Assembly (NCBI GenBank): GCA_964369975.1
Contig: CAYJFZ010000003.1
Location: forward strand, 62,001 to 126,000
Source: RGIG3102 sp964369975
GTDB taxonomy: Bacteria > Bacillota > Clostridia > Oscillospirales > Ruminococcaceae
Reading direction: 5' to 3'
Length of the DNA stretch: 64,000 bases
Position 1 is the first letter of the stretch, and the number at the start of each line of letters is the position of its first letter. The translations under genes and the position numbers were made by a program. Shown one piece after another: positions 52,611 to 62,330 of this stretch. A model generated the notes under the pieces. The model was not told where the DNA came from. It saw only the letters and a program-made list of their open reading frames with translations, and did not search any database.

Positions 52611-53969
52611 CTATTCGTGTCTAATTGCACTTAAAGCTGTAATTTTAACGGCTCTTAAAGCTGGCAGTAACCCAGAAAGAACACCAACGCCAACGGCAAA
52701 GCCCATTCCTAAAAGAACAAGCCATAATGGAATTACAGAAATAGCTATTTCAGTAGTCATATCATACGACATCTGGCTACCAAAGGCATTTAAGGCTGTA
52801 GAAATACCATAGCTAAACACTATCCCAACAACGCCACCTAAAAATCCTATACCAGCCGCTTCAATTAAGAACATATTTCTAATATCGCTAATATCACAGC
52901 CTAAAACTTTCATAACGCCTATTTCTTTTGTTCTTTCATATATTGCCATAGTCATTGTGTTTGCTATACCTATAGCTGCAACGAATAGCGAAATACTACC
53001 AAGACCACCTAAAATTAATTGAATCATCATTGTTTGCTCTTGCATAGCTTCTCTATAAGAAGCCGCTGACCAAGTACTATATCCCATTAATTCAATTTCT
53101 TCAATTACACTCTCAACAGCATCTACATCATCAGCTATAACTATAACTTGATCGTATTCTCTCTCTTTATTTTTATCTCTATCAATAGTTCCAGAAGCTT
53201 TTTGATAAGCCTCCTCTAAAGCTAATAATTGATCTAAAGGCATTATAACACCATAGTATGCCTCATAGTTTTGATTTTCGCTTTCTAATATACCTGTAAC
53301 TTGTAAAGAGTAATTAAATCCACTTAAAGTGCTCTGTGTTCCATTTTCATAAGTATAACTTATTATTCCTATATCCTCTGTTAATACATTAAAAAATGGT
53401 TCTGGTAATTCTTCACCAGGCATAACAGAGTAAGGGTCTATTCTATTGTTAGGATATCGCTTTTTAGAATCCATAAATTCATACGGAAAATATTCACCTA
53501 CAACTGCTGTAAAAGTATTACGAGGTGCTTTACCTTGAGGAAAATCACCATCTTTTAACTCATAGCCTAAGTCTGGCATAGCCTCTTGATAAATACCTAT
53601 AATATTGATATGTCCAAGTTCATATTTACCGTTTATTCCTGCAACAGCTGCAATAGATAAATTAGCGTGATAAAAAGGAGTTGCTATTTTTACACCCTCA
53701 ATACTATTAAAATATTCTACCATTTCATCTGTTAATGGCTCTATTTCACTAACTTCAGAAGATGAGCCCCAGTTATTTACCTCAATTCGAGATAAATCGC
53801 CCATTTGCTCTAAATATTGTTGTTGCTGAACATTTAAAGCTACACCTATAGACATCATTAAAACTATTGAGCATGTACCTATTACAACACCTAAAACCGT
53901 AAGAATTGTTCTGCCTTTACGGCGCTTAAGATTATCAAAAGACAGTCTTAATAAATCAGATATCTTCAT
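52611..53969 (-). CDS. MacB-type FtsX-like ABC transporter permease
   Basis: This 452-residue protein has one N-terminal helix (residues about 18-40, after MKISDLLRLSFDNLKRRKGR), a 230-residue extracellular MacB-PCD domain and three C-terminal helices with the FtsX pattern (IGIANTMTMAIYERTKEIGVMKVLG). It transmits ATP-driven motion across the membrane rather than forming a channel. ATG 53969 follows AGAGG within the end of the upstream gene, overlapping it. Its ATPase is two genes upstream and a surface-anchored protein lies between them. Confidence 0.93.
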   Translation of the reverse strand: MKISDLLRLSFDNLKRRKGRTILTVLGVVIGTCSIVLMMSIGVALNVQQQQYLEQMGDLSRIEVNNWGSSSEVSEIEPLTDEMVEYFNSIEGVKIATPFYHANLSIAAVAGINGKYELGHINIIGIYQEAMPDLGYELKDGDFPQGKAPRNTFTAVVGEYFPYEFMDSKKRYPNNRIDPYSVMPGEELPEPFFNVLTEDIGIISYTYENGTQSTLSGFNYSLQVTGILESENQNYEAYYGVIMPLDQLLALEEAYQKASGTIDRDKNKEREYDQVIVIADDVDAVESVIEEIELMGYSTWSAASYREAMQEQTMMIQLILGGLGSISLFVAAIGIANTMTMAIYERTKEIGVMKVLGCDISDIRNMFLIEAAGIGFLGGVVGIVFSYGISTALNAFGSQMSYDMTTEIAISVIPLWLVLLGMGFAVGVGVLSGLLPALRAVKITALSAIRHE

Positions 53970-55704
53970 TTTCATCCTCTAATTCTAATAATCTTTTAGC
54001 TTTTTTCTTTTTATAGAAAACAAAGCCACCACCTGCTAAGGCTAATACTACTACTGCACCGATGATTAAAGGCATATTTGATGGTTCTTCTTCAACAGGT
54101 ATACCTGTCATTCCATCCATGCCGTCCATACCACCTTCTGGTGGGAAATAAGTATCTTCCATAACTATCATTGAGATTTCTTCTTCGATTGTACTTAATA
54201 CACCTAATTCATCTTCGTAAGTGATAACTAAGGTTGCATACACATCACCTGGCATCATATATGAAAATTCAAAGTCGGCAAAGGCAGTAGAGCCTGGTGC
54301 TACATTGCCTACAAACACTGTTTGCTGGCCCATTAATCCCTCACTTTTAATATCAGCTTGAACATTGTAAACTGTTGTTTTACCTTTATTTACTAAAGAA
54401 GCTGATAAGTAGCCATAGTCTGTCATAAAGGCTTCTGGCATATAGTCTAAACTTGATGTTTCAAATCTTGTTTCTTGTGAAATATTAATTGAAAGTGCTT
54501 GCTCTGATGTAAATGCTGTTCTAACGCCATTTACAAAGGCTTCATATTCATATGTTAAAGTAACCGGTAAAGATTTTATATCATTTTGAACGCCTTGTAC
54601 TATTAAAGAGTAATTATGATTAATAGTACCATTTGGAGCTACTGTACCTATAATAACTTGACTATTACCTGAAGAAAGCACTAAACCTTGAGGTAGGGTA
54701 ATTTTTACTGAAACATTTTCTATTGATAAATTTGAAGAAACATTTGTTGCTACTGTGCTTAGAGTAAATGCTTTTCCAACAATAGCTGTTCCGCCATAGC
54801 TTGCACTATTTAAAATGATTTTTGGCGCTGGTACACTGTCAACTGCTTGTAAAATAGAAGCAGAAAGACTTGTTAATTTAGGACCGAAAGACCCATTATC
54901 CGTTTCATTACCAGTTCCACCCGTATAACCTACATCAAATGCAAATGTATTTGCTCCGCCTTTATAAACAACATCTCTAAATGTTAAAGTATATGATAAG
55001 GCTTGAAAACCTGATGATAATGTTACATTATCTTTCATTTTAACTTCTACTAAGTTTGAGCTTGAAAAAGCACCACTTTGATCCATTGTTGCATGAACAC
55101 GGTTTGTAAAAGCGCCTGCTATTCCGCCAAAAGCTACTCCGTCTACTCTTTCATCAATAATAGTGAAAGAAACATTCACTTTATCGCCTGGGTTTACAGT
55201 AGTTAAAGCGCCACCAGAAGCATTTGTTACAGCATAATTTGTGATATATGCAGAAGTACCTGCTGTACCGCTTGTAGGAGGGGTTGTTGTTGGTATATTA
55301 GTAGTATCCCCTGTTATTGTTACTGGCATTGACGATGGTGTATCTGTACCATTGCTAAATGTGATGTTTAAGCTATTATCTGTGGCTCCTATTTTTCTTG
55401 TAAGCCCTGTTAGTTCGACTGTATATTTTTTGTTTGGAGTTTCGAGAAGAGACGTGATATTGGTTGTTATCTCAGGTAAATCTTCAAATCCTGTACCACT
55501 CACAGTTATTGAAGTAATATCAGGATTAACTTCATCATCTTTAAAAGTAAGTGTAACAACTCCGCTACTATTTGCTTCAGCATTTACTTCCGTAATGTCA
55601 ATAGCCGCAAAAGCTGTCATCGGCATATATGTAGCCGTCAGTGATAAAACAAGCATAAAAGCTGTAAATACACTTAAAATTTTCTTTGTAATTATTGTTT
55701 TCAT
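53956..55704 (-). CDS. exported, membrane-anchored protein of an ABC efflux operon (COG1361-like)
   Basis: This protein has 582 residues from ATG 55704, which has AGAGG upstream; the longer frame to 55794 runs into the ATPase gene. It has a signal peptide with likely cleavage at AFA-AI, Thr/Ser-rich beta-sandwich domains, then NEW3/COG1361-like repeats (TLSTVATNVSSNLSIENVSVKITLPQGL style). A C-terminal helix PLIIGAVVVLALAGGGFVFY precedes a KKKKAK tail. It is anchored in the membrane with the bulk outside. Its position between ATPase and MacB-type permease suggests it substitutes for the MacA adaptor of Gram-negatives. Confidence 0.85.
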   Translation of the reverse strand: MKTIITKKILSVFTAFMLVLSLTATYMPMTAFAAIDITEVNAEANSSGVVTLTFKDDEVNPDITSITVSGTGFEDLPEITTNITSLLETPNKKYTVELTGLTRKIGATDNSLNITFSNGTDTPSSMPVTITGDTTNIPTTTPPTSGTAGTSAYITNYAVTNASGGALTTVNPGDKVNVSFTIIDERVDGVAFGGIAGAFTNRVHATMDQSGAFSSSNLVEVKMKDNVTLSSGFQALSYTLTFRDVVYKGGANTFAFDVGYTGGTGNETDNGSFGPKLTSLSASILQAVDSVPAPKIILNSASYGGTAIVGKAFTLSTVATNVSSNLSIENVSVKITLPQGLVLSSGNSQVIIGTVAPNGTINHNYSLIVQGVQNDIKSLPVTLTYEYEAFVNGVRTAFTSEQALSINISQETRFETSSLDYMPEAFMTDYGYLSASLVNKGKTTVYNVQADIKSEGLMGQQTVFVGNVAPGSTAFADFEFSYMMPGDVYATLVITYEDELGVLSTIEEEISMIVMEDTYFPPEGGMDGMDGMTGIPVEEEPSNMPLIIGAVVVLALAGGGFVFYKKKKAKRLLELEDENEDI

Positions 55705-55714
55705 AATAACCTCT

Positions 55715-56458
55715 TTAAATTTCTTCATTTTCATCATTATTTGTATTTTCTTGTTCTTCATCAATTTCTTTATCGTAATTTTCATTTCTTTCATCTGATA
55801 CTATCATTCCGTCAGATAAAGTTACTACTCTTTGAGCTTTTTTTGCAAGCTCTGTATCGTGAGTAACCATTACGAATGTTATGTTATTCTTTTTAGAGAT
55901 TTCTATAAGCATCTTCATAACTATCTCAGTTGTATTTGTATCTAAGTTGCCCGTAGGCTCATCAGCAAAAATAACATCTGGCTCTAAAACAAAGGCTCTT
56001 GCTATACCTACCCTTTGTTGCTGGCCACCTGATAACTCGCCCGGCTTATGATTCATCCTTTTAGCAAGATCCATTTCTTTTAAAATTTTTCTTGCTCGTT
56101 TTTCCCTTATTTTCCTTGATACACCTTTAAACATCAAAGGAAATGCTACATTTTCAATCGCTGTAAGCGTTGGCATTAAATTGTATGATTGAAAAATAAA
56201 TCCTATGTGGCTTTGCCTAAACTTTGCTAATTCTTTTTCTGTCATCTTCGAGACATTTTTACCTGAAATAGCAACTTTTCCCCTAGAAGGTTTTTCAAGA
56301 CCTGCAAGCATATTTAGTAAGGTTGATTTACCGCTACCGGATTTACCAACTATACAACAAAACTCACCTTTTTCTATTTTTAAATCAATGGAATTTAGTG
56401 CAACGACCTTCTCATCGCCGACTCTGTAGACTTTTCTTAAATTTTCTACTGTTATCAT
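55715..56458 (-). CDS. MacB/LolD-type ABC ATPase
   Basis: This 247-residue ATPase has Walker A GKSGSGKST, Q-loop FIFQSYNLMPTLTAIENVAFPL, signature LSGGQQQRVGIARAF and Walker B VIFADEPTGNLD, the typical MacB/LolD/FtsE pattern. The last 25 residues are acidic and Asn-rich, an unusual tail. It pairs with the FtsX-like permease two genes downstream, and the anchored protein gene lies between, 10 bases after its stop. The system probably exports or extracts peptides or lipids, with substrate unknown. Confidence 0.94.
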   Translation of the reverse strand: MITVENLRKVYRVGDEKVVALNSIDLKIEKGEFCCIVGKSGSGKSTLLNMLAGLEKPSRGKVAISGKNVSKMTEKELAKFRQSHIGFIFQSYNLMPTLTAIENVAFPLMFKGVSRKIREKRARKILKEMDLAKRMNHKPGELSGGQQQRVGIARAFVLEPDVIFADEPTGNLDTNTTEIVMKMLIEISKKNNITFVMVTHDTELAKKAQRVVTLSDGMIVSDERNENYDKEIDEEQENTNNDENEEI

Positions 56459-56601
56459 TTTTTCACCTTAAAATTAAATTGTTATATACACATATTTAAA
56501 AATTCCAACTAAAAAATATTATAGCATAGACAGTGGCAAAACGCAATATATTGTGTTATAATTAAGAAAATATTAATAAATATGATAATAAAGGAGTTTT
56601 T

Positions 56602-57357
56602 ATGAAAACATTAGCTTTATTTATTTCCATTATCTTTTCAATTAATACCTTAATACTTTTTTTCAAAAAAACATTTACTATTGGCTCGTTTATTATGCTT
56701 TTTTTAAGTGTTTGTTTTATAATATTATTTACAAAATGGGAATTTTTTGTTAATATTAGTAAAAATGGTATTTACTTCTATTTAAAAGTGTGTATAATAG
56801 TATTTATGTGTTTATATTCTCTTATTACATCTTATATATTATTACACGCAAATACTACTACAAATTATAATGAAGATGTACTAATAGTTTTAGGTAGCGG
56901 AGTCAATGACGATAACACTCCTACTGACACTGCTATTCTTCGCTTAAATGAGGCTATTAAATATTATCAAAACAATCCTGATTGCTATATAATTTTAACC
57001 GGCTCAACTGTTAGAAATTCAAAATTAAGTGAAGCTGAGGTTATGAAAGAGTATTTAATAGATAATAATATTCCTTCAAGAGTTATTTTAACCGACACTT
57101 TAGCGCAAAACACCTATCAAAATTTTACAAATTCTAAAATTATTTTAGAAGACAATAATATAGATTATGATAGCGTAGTTATTATCACTCAAGGATATCA
57201 TTTATATAGAGCTACTCATATGGCTAAATTAAATGGATTTAATAATGTAAACACAATTAGCGCAAAAACTGACTTATTAATTATAATACCCTCATTTATA
57301 AGAGAGACTGCTGCTGTAATAGTGCAGGTGTTTATAGGTGTTGGTATAAATATATAA
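56602..57357 (+). CDS. YdcF/SanA-like DUF218 membrane protein
   Basis: This 251-residue protein has three to four helices in the first 95 residues, then a DUF218 domain: VLIVLGSGVNDDNTPTDTAILRLNEAIKYY, LTGSTVRNSKLSEAEVMKEYL, and LTDTLAQNTYQNF. The family includes YdcF, ElyC and SanA, linked to envelope integrity and lipid-carrier use, with no firm reaction. AAAGGAG precedes the ATG. A final hydrophobic helix is at residues about 228-250. It is followed at a short distance by a GNAT gene in the same direction. Confidence 0.88.
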   Translation: MKTLALFISIIFSINTLILFFKKTFTIGSFIMLFLSVCFIILFTKWEFFVNISKNGIYFYLKVCIIVFMCLYSLITSYILLHANTTTNYNEDVLIVLGSGVNDDNTPTDTAILRLNEAIKYYQNNPDCYIILTGSTVRNSKLSEAEVMKEYLIDNNIPSRVILTDTLAQNTYQNFTNSKIILEDNNIDYDSVVIITQGYHLYRATHMAKLNGFNNVNTISAKTDLLIIIPSFIRETAAVIVQVFIGVGINI

Positions 57358-57385
57358 GTATAATAAATATTTTATGGAGAATATA

Positions 57386-57829
57386 ATGATAAATATTCGT
57401 GATTTTAAAATAGAAGATAAAGAAACACTCACTGCTTTTGCATTTGAATTTTATAATTCAAGTGCTGTAAGCCACCCTATTCCAGTAGCAAACTTTGTTT
57501 CTTGCTTTAATGAGATTATTAATAATAACCCCTTTGTAAGAGGCTTAGCTATTGAATATAATAATGAATTAGCCGGATATTGCCAGTTATCATTTACATA
57601 CTCAAGCGAAGCTGGGGGGTTAGTTGTACTAATTGAAGAAGTGTATATATCCCCTAAGTTCCAAAAAAAAGGGCTTGCAAATGCAGTAATAAGTTTTATA
57701 AAAACTGATTATAAAAACAAAGCAAAAAGACTACGACTTGAATGTCAAGAAGATAATGAAGTTGCATTAAATTTATACAAAAAACATAGCTTTGAGCAAC
57801 TTGATTATTTGCAATTAATTATTGAATAA
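57386..57829 (+). CDS. GNAT family N-acetyltransferase
   Basis: This 147-residue protein starts at ATG 57386 after GGAG. It has the GNAT fold with the acetyl-CoA loop in PKFQKKGLANAVISF (QxxGxA pattern) and the preceding strand VVLIEEVYIS. LECQEDNEVALNLYKKHSF is the usual motif B region. The substrate amine cannot be deduced. The next gene follows after 17 bases. Confidence 0.9.
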   Translation: MINIRDFKIEDKETLTAFAFEFYNSSAVSHPIPVANFVSCFNEIINNNPFVRGLAIEYNNELAGYCQLSFTYSSEAGGLVVLIEEVYISPKFQKKGLANAVISFIKTDYKNKAKRLRLECQEDNEVALNLYKKHSFEQLDYLQLIIE

Positions 57830-57846
57830 ATTTAAAGAGGATTATT

Positions 57847-58797
57847 ATGGAAGAATTATTTATGCCCGTTGTGCTTTTTTCACTTGGCTTATTTATCATC
57901 ATTAAAGGTGGCGATGCCTTCGTTGATGCTGCAAGGTGGGTTAGTGAAGTTGCTGGTATACCTAAATTAATAGTAGGTGCTACAATTATCAGCTTAGCTA
58001 CTACTTTACCTGAGCTATTAGTTTCATCTATAGCAACAATGGAGGGTAATGTAAGTATTGCTTTAGGAAATGCAATCGGTAGTGTTATCGCAAATATTGG
58101 TATTGGCTTAAGCCTTGGTATCATTTTTATGCCTGCTAAAATAGACCCTAAGGACTTTAACTTAAAAGCTATCTTAATGATGGTAATAACAGCCGTTTTA
58201 TTCTTTTTTGGTATGAGTGGCGAAATAAATATGATGCATGCTGTTGTATTATTTTCTTTATTAGCTGTTTATATTTTCTTAAATGTAAAATCTGTTTTAG
58301 GCTTAGAAGATGATAAAGAGAAACCAGCACTTAGCGCAAAAATCATTTTCCAAAATATAATGATGTTTGTATTAGGAGCAGCTGGTATTATAATCGGGGC
58401 TGACCTATTAGTTGAAAATGGAGAAATCTTAGCAAGGGCTTTAGGTGTTAGTGATGCTGTTATCGGCCTTACAATTATAGCTATCGGCACTTCTTTGCCT
58501 GAAATAGTTACAGCTATTACAGCTATTGTAAAAAAAGAAGGTGCTTTATCTGTTGGTAACATCATAGGCGCAAACATTATAGATATGTCAATGATACTAC
58601 CTGTATGTGCATTCATTTCAGGAGGCACTTTAAAAGTAAGCGCTTCGACTGTTTATGTTGACATTGTTGTAGCTTTTATATTTATGGCTATTACTATAAT
58701 CCCAACTATAATTACAAAGAGATTTGCAAGATGGCAGGGATTTGCTGTTTTAATAAGCTATATTGTCTACTTACTATATGTTGTAAATTTTGCTTAA
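57847..58797 (+). CDS. Ca2+/Na+ antiporter of the CaCA (YrbG) family
   Basis: This 316-residue protein has about ten helices and two inverted alpha repeats: GATIISLATTLPELLVS and GLTIIAIGTSLPEIVTAI, which carry the acidic ion-binding residues. A hydrophilic loop (residues about 145-160) separates the halves. This is the prokaryotic exchanger type seen in YrbG and NCX_Mj. It exports calcium against a sodium or proton gradient. A terminator follows directly. Confidence 0.93.
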   Translation: MEELFMPVVLFSLGLFIIIKGGDAFVDAARWVSEVAGIPKLIVGATIISLATTLPELLVSSIATMEGNVSIALGNAIGSVIANIGIGLSLGIIFMPAKIDPKDFNLKAILMMVITAVLFFFGMSGEINMMHAVVLFSLLAVYIFLNVKSVLGLEDDKEKPALSAKIIFQNIMMFVLGAAGIIIGADLLVENGEILARALGVSDAVIGLTIIAIGTSLPEIVTAITAIVKKEGALSVGNIIGANIIDMSMILPVCAFISGGTLKVSASTVYVDIVVAFIFMAITIIPTIITKRFARWQGFAVLISYIVYLLYVVNFA

Positions 58798-58805
58798 TAT
58801 TAAAA

Positions 58806-58845
58806 ATAAAAACAACCTATATCCTGAGATATAGGTTGTTTTTTA
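58806..58845. terminator. bidirectional terminator between antiporter and HAD genes
   Basis: AAACAACCTATATC / GATATAGGTTGTTT with flanking A and T runs lies between two convergent stops. Confidence 0.9.
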
Positions 58846-58846
58846 T

Positions 58847-59500
58847 TTATTTTGGTAATAAATCATAATTTAATTCAGAATAATTATTTACATATTGATG
58901 TGCTACTTTTTTAAGAGTTTCTTGGTCTAACTCAGTAGGATCATTAATTCCTACAACATAAAAGCCATTGTCCCTTGCTGTTTTAGCGCTATAAAGTGCA
59001 TCTTCAAATACTGCAACTTCTTCCGGAGATTTTGCTCCTAATCTTTTCATACAATGAATGAAAATATCTTTTTCATCTTTTTCTTTACCGAAGGCTCTGC
59101 AATGTACAGTAAACTCAAAATACTTTTCTAAATCTAATCTTTTAAGCATTAATTCCATCATTTCAAAATCAGTTGCAGAACAAACGCACATTTTAACACC
59201 GCTTGCTTTAAAATTATCTAATAACTGTCTTGAAGTATCTAATAACTCTACTTCTTCTTGATATTTTTTTCGCATAAAAGCAGATACTGATGAGCGAAGT
59301 TTTTCACTTGTTGTATCATAATTATATTTTTCATTAAGTAAATCAGTTAGTTTAGCTATCCAGTTTCTTCCTTTTAGCATTTCTACTTCTTCTTGAGTAA
59401 TTCCTAAATTTAAGCTGGCTGTAAAATTTTCAACTACTTTTCTCCAATGACTCATTGAGTCAACTAAAGTGCCGTCCATATCAAAAATTGCGTATCTCAT
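58847..59500 (-). CDS. HAD hydrolase, beta-phosphoglucomutase-like
   Basis: This 217-residue HAD protein has motif I IFDMDGTLVDSM, motif II CVCSAT, Lys in CRAFGKEKDE and acidic motif IV VFEDALYSAKTA. The cap domain at residues about 18-85 is helical, as in the beta-PGM/Gph group. A sugar-phosphate substrate is likely but unspecified. It is adjacent to deoB (8 bases), so a nucleoside or pentose-phosphate link is plausible. Confidence 0.9.
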   Translation of the reverse strand: MRYAIFDMDGTLVDSMSHWRKVVENFTASLNLGITQEEVEMLKGRNWIAKLTDLLNEKYNYDTTSEKLRSSVSAFMRKKYQEEVELLDTSRQLLDNFKASGVKMCVCSATDFEMMELMLKRLDLEKYFEFTVHCRAFGKEKDEKDIFIHCMKRLGAKSPEEVAVFEDALYSAKTARDNGFYVVGINDPTELDQETLKKVAHQYVNNYSELNYDLLPK

Positions 59501-59508
59501 AAAAACTC

Positions 59509-60672
59509 CTATAAAACTTTATTTAATAAACTATCAGCATCTAAATCAGCTTTTACTGATAAATAATCTGCAACAGTTGCCCCTACATGAGCAAAACTCT
59601 TAATTGTTCCTAAATTAATTGATTTTACTTTTTCACCATAAATTAATAAAGGCACACATTCTCTTGAGTGATCAGTTGAGACTGTTCCTGGGTCACAGCC
59701 GTGGTCTGCTGTAATTATTAAAAGATCATCTTCTTTTAATAAAGGTAGTAAATCTTTTAAATCTTTATCAAATTCACTCATAGCATTAGCATAACCATCA
59801 ACATTGTTCCTATGACCAAAAACCATATCAAAATCAACTAAATTAACAAAGCATAAGCCCTCAAAATCTTCTTTAAGTATATCAAAAGTCTTTTGCATAC
59901 CATCTTTATTGTTTTGAGTTTTTATTTGCCTTGTTACTCCTTCGCCATCAAAAATATCATAGATTTTACCTATGCCTATAACTTCTTTGCCTGCTTGCTT
60001 TAAGTAATCAAGCGCTGTTTTCTTTGGTGGTTTTAACGAGTAGTCATGGCGATTTTTAGTTCTTGTAAACTCACCTTTTTTACTTCCTACAAAAGGTCTT
60101 GCAATTACTCTACCTACTGCATGCTCGCCCACTAACATATCTCTTGCAATTTGGCAATACTCGTATAGTTTTTCAACTGGCACAACTTCTTCATGTGCTG
60201 CGATTTGAAAAACACTATCAGCAGAAGTATAAACTATTAAATCTCCTGTTTTTAAATGTTCCTCTCCAAAGTCTTCTAAAAGCTGTGTTCCTGAATAAGG
60301 CAAGTTACAAATAACTTTTTTACCTGTTAATTTTTCAAATTCATCTATTACTTCTTTTGGAAAGCCATTTGGATATACAGGAAGTGGATTTTCGCTTTCA
60401 ACCCCCGCTATTTCCCAGTGACCTATTGTTGTGTCTTTGCCGTTTGAAGCTTCGATAAGTCTTGCATAGCTTGCAAGTGGATTTTCTTCTTTTTCTCCCA
60501 CTACCTCATCAATATTAAACAAGCCTAATTTTTTCAAAGTAGGCACTTTAAATTTATCACTTTTTGAAATTGATAGCAATGTATCACTTCCTAAATCGCC
60601 GAATTTTTCAGCATCAGGTGCCTTACCTATACCCACGCTGTCTAATACTATTAAAAATACTCTTTTTGACAT
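59509..60672 (-). CDS. deoB: phosphopentomutase
   Basis: This 387-residue alkaline-phosphatase-fold enzyme interconverts ribose or deoxyribose 1- and 5-phosphates for nucleoside salvage. The N-terminal FLIVLDSVGIGKAPDA holds the first metal Asp. GKDTTIGHWEIAG contains the phosphorylated Thr. VDFDMVFGHRNNVDGY and LIITADHGCDPGTVSTDHSRE supply the remaining Mn ligands. GGAGG precedes the ATG. No deoD or deoA is adjacent. Confidence 0.96.
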   Translation of the reverse strand: MSKRVFLIVLDSVGIGKAPDAEKFGDLGSDTLLSISKSDKFKVPTLKKLGLFNIDEVVGEKEENPLASYARLIEASNGKDTTIGHWEIAGVESENPLPVYPNGFPKEVIDEFEKLTGKKVICNLPYSGTQLLEDFGEEHLKTGDLIVYTSADSVFQIAAHEEVVPVEKLYEYCQIARDMLVGEHAVGRVIARPFVGSKKGEFTRTKNRHDYSLKPPKKTALDYLKQAGKEVIGIGKIYDIFDGEGVTRQIKTQNNKDGMQKTFDILKEDFEGLCFVNLVDFDMVFGHRNNVDGYANAMSEFDKDLKDLLPLLKEDDLLIITADHGCDPGTVSTDHSRECVPLLIYGEKVKSINLGTIKSFAHVGATVADYLSVKADLDADSLLNKVL

Positions 60673-60852
60673 AATTCCTCCTATTATTTAGATAGTTAAC
60701 TTAATTATACTACAAAACTGTGAATATGTTAAGTAAAAATACAAATTTTATATAAATACAACGATTTTCCATTGAATATATTTGTTTATAGCTGTATAAT
60801 GTATTTAAGATATTATAGAATAACAATTTTTTACATAAAATTAGGAGGTATT

Positions 60853-62289
60853 ATGAGAAAAACAAAAATAGTTTGTACTTTAGGGCCAAGCTCTGAAACA
60901 AAGGAAGTATTAAAAGAAATGATGCTTGCGGGGATGAATGTTGCAAGATTTAATTTTTCGCACGCATCTCACGATGAACACTTAAAAAAGCTAAGCCTTG
61001 TTAAATCAATTAGCGATGAATTAGGTATTTATGTTGCTACTTTATTAGATACTAAAGGCCCTGAAATTCGCGTTGGCTTATTTGAAGAAGGCAGTATCGA
61101 GTTAAAAGAAGGCGATACCTTTACTTTAACTACTGATAATATAGTAGGAACTAAAGAAAAAGTAAGCGTGTTATACAAGGCCTTTCCAAAAGATGTTAAT
61201 GTAGGTAGTAGAGTTCTTTTCTCTGATGGCTTAATTGAAATGGTAGTAAAAAGCATTTCTGGAAATGATGTAGTACTTGATGTTTTAAATGATGGTAAGT
61301 TATCAAATAATAAGTCTATTAATTTGCCAGGTGTTAAACTTTCTATGCCTTTCGTAAGCGAAAAAGACAGATCAGATATAATTTTTGGTATTGAAAATGA
61401 TTTTGATTTCATTGCTTTATCTTTTACAAGAAACAAACAAGATGTATTAGAAGTTCGCAAAATTTTAGAAGAATACAATAAAACAGATATTAAATTAATA
61501 GCTAAAATAGAAAACGCTGAAGGCGTTGAAAATTTAGATGAAATTTTAGAAGTGGTTGACTCTGTAATGGTAGCCAGAGGTGATATGGGCGTTGAAATCA
61601 ACTTCACTCATATACCAAAAATACAAAAAGATATGATATCAAGATGTGTTGCAGCCGGAAAACCTGCTATAACAGCAACTCAAATGCTTGAATCAATGAC
61701 TGAAAACCCAAGACCTACAAGGGCTGAGGTTAACGATGTAGCTAATGCTATTTATGATGGCACAAGTGCTATAATGCTTTCAGGAGAGTCTGCTGCTGGC
61801 AAATACCCAGTTGAAGCTGTAAAAACTATGGCTCTAATCGCAAAGGAAACAGAAGCTCATATAGCATATACAGAAATCTTAAAAGAGCGCTCAGGCAGAA
61901 AAGAAAAAACTACTATCGCAGAAGCAGTATCTCACGCAGCCTGCGTTACTGCTGCTGATGTAAGAGCAAAGGCTATCATCACTGTTACTCAAACAGGCTC
62001 TACTGCAAGAAATGTATCAAAAAACAGACCAGAACATATGATAATCGGTTGTTCTACAACGAAAAAAGCTTGTAATCAACTTGCTATTTCTTGGGGCGTT
62101 GTTCCAGTATTAGTGCCTCCTGTTGAAAGCACTGATGAATTATTATCAAACGCTGTTGAATATTCTAAAAAGCAAGGTGTAATTAATTCAGGTGATACAG
62201 TAGTTATAACAGCAGGTGTTCCTGTTGGTGTTGCTGGCTCAACAAATATTATTAAAGTTCACCGTGTTGATGATACACAATTGATCTAA
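60853..62289 (+). CDS. pyk: pyruvate kinase
   Basis: This 478-residue enzyme starts at ATG 60853 behind TTAGGAGG; an upstream in-frame ATG at 60772 is rejected. RKTKIVCTLGPSS opens the barrel, LLDTKGPEIRVG the phosphate site, KIENAEGVENLDEI the catalytic Lys/Glu, and VMVARGDMGVEI the magnesium site. TQMLESMTENPRPTRAEVNDVANA is the family signature. There is no C-terminal PEP-utilizer extension, which some Firmicutes carry. It converts PEP to pyruvate with ATP gain. Confidence 0.97.
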   Translation: MRKTKIVCTLGPSSETKEVLKEMMLAGMNVARFNFSHASHDEHLKKLSLVKSISDELGIYVATLLDTKGPEIRVGLFEEGSIELKEGDTFTLTTDNIVGTKEKVSVLYKAFPKDVNVGSRVLFSDGLIEMVVKSISGNDVVLDVLNDGKLSNNKSINLPGVKLSMPFVSEKDRSDIIFGIENDFDFIALSFTRNKQDVLEVRKILEEYNKTDIKLIAKIENAEGVENLDEILEVVDSVMVARGDMGVEINFTHIPKIQKDMISRCVAAGKPAITATQMLESMTENPRPTRAEVNDVANAIYDGTSAIMLSGESAAGKYPVEAVKTMALIAKETEAHIAYTEILKERSGRKEKTTIAEAVSHAACVTAADVRAKAIITVTQTGSTARNVSKNRPEHMIIGCSTTKKACNQLAISWGVVPVLVPPVESTDELLSNAVEYSKKQGVINSGDTVVITAGVPVGVAGSTNIIKVHRVDDTQLI

Positions 62290-62291
62290 TT

Positions 62292-62328
62292 ATAAAAAAA
62301 GCTATGCTTATCGCATAGCTTTTTTATT
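62292..62328. terminator. bidirectional terminator between pyk and the deacetylase gene
   Basis: AAAAAGCTATGC / GCATAGCTTTTT is placed between convergent stops with a T run on both strands. Confidence 0.9.
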
Positions 62329-62330
62329 TT

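Noticed and set aside
52444..52812. Plus-strand open frame between the CDF and FtsX-like genes
   Set aside because: It runs through the CDF leader hairpins and into the antisense of the permease gene, with no ribosome site.
55241..55798. 185-residue plus-strand open frame opposite the anchored surface-protein gene
   Set aside because: It is hydrophobic, Val/Ile/Phe-rich sequence without a ribosome site, opposite a gene with signal peptide and anchor.
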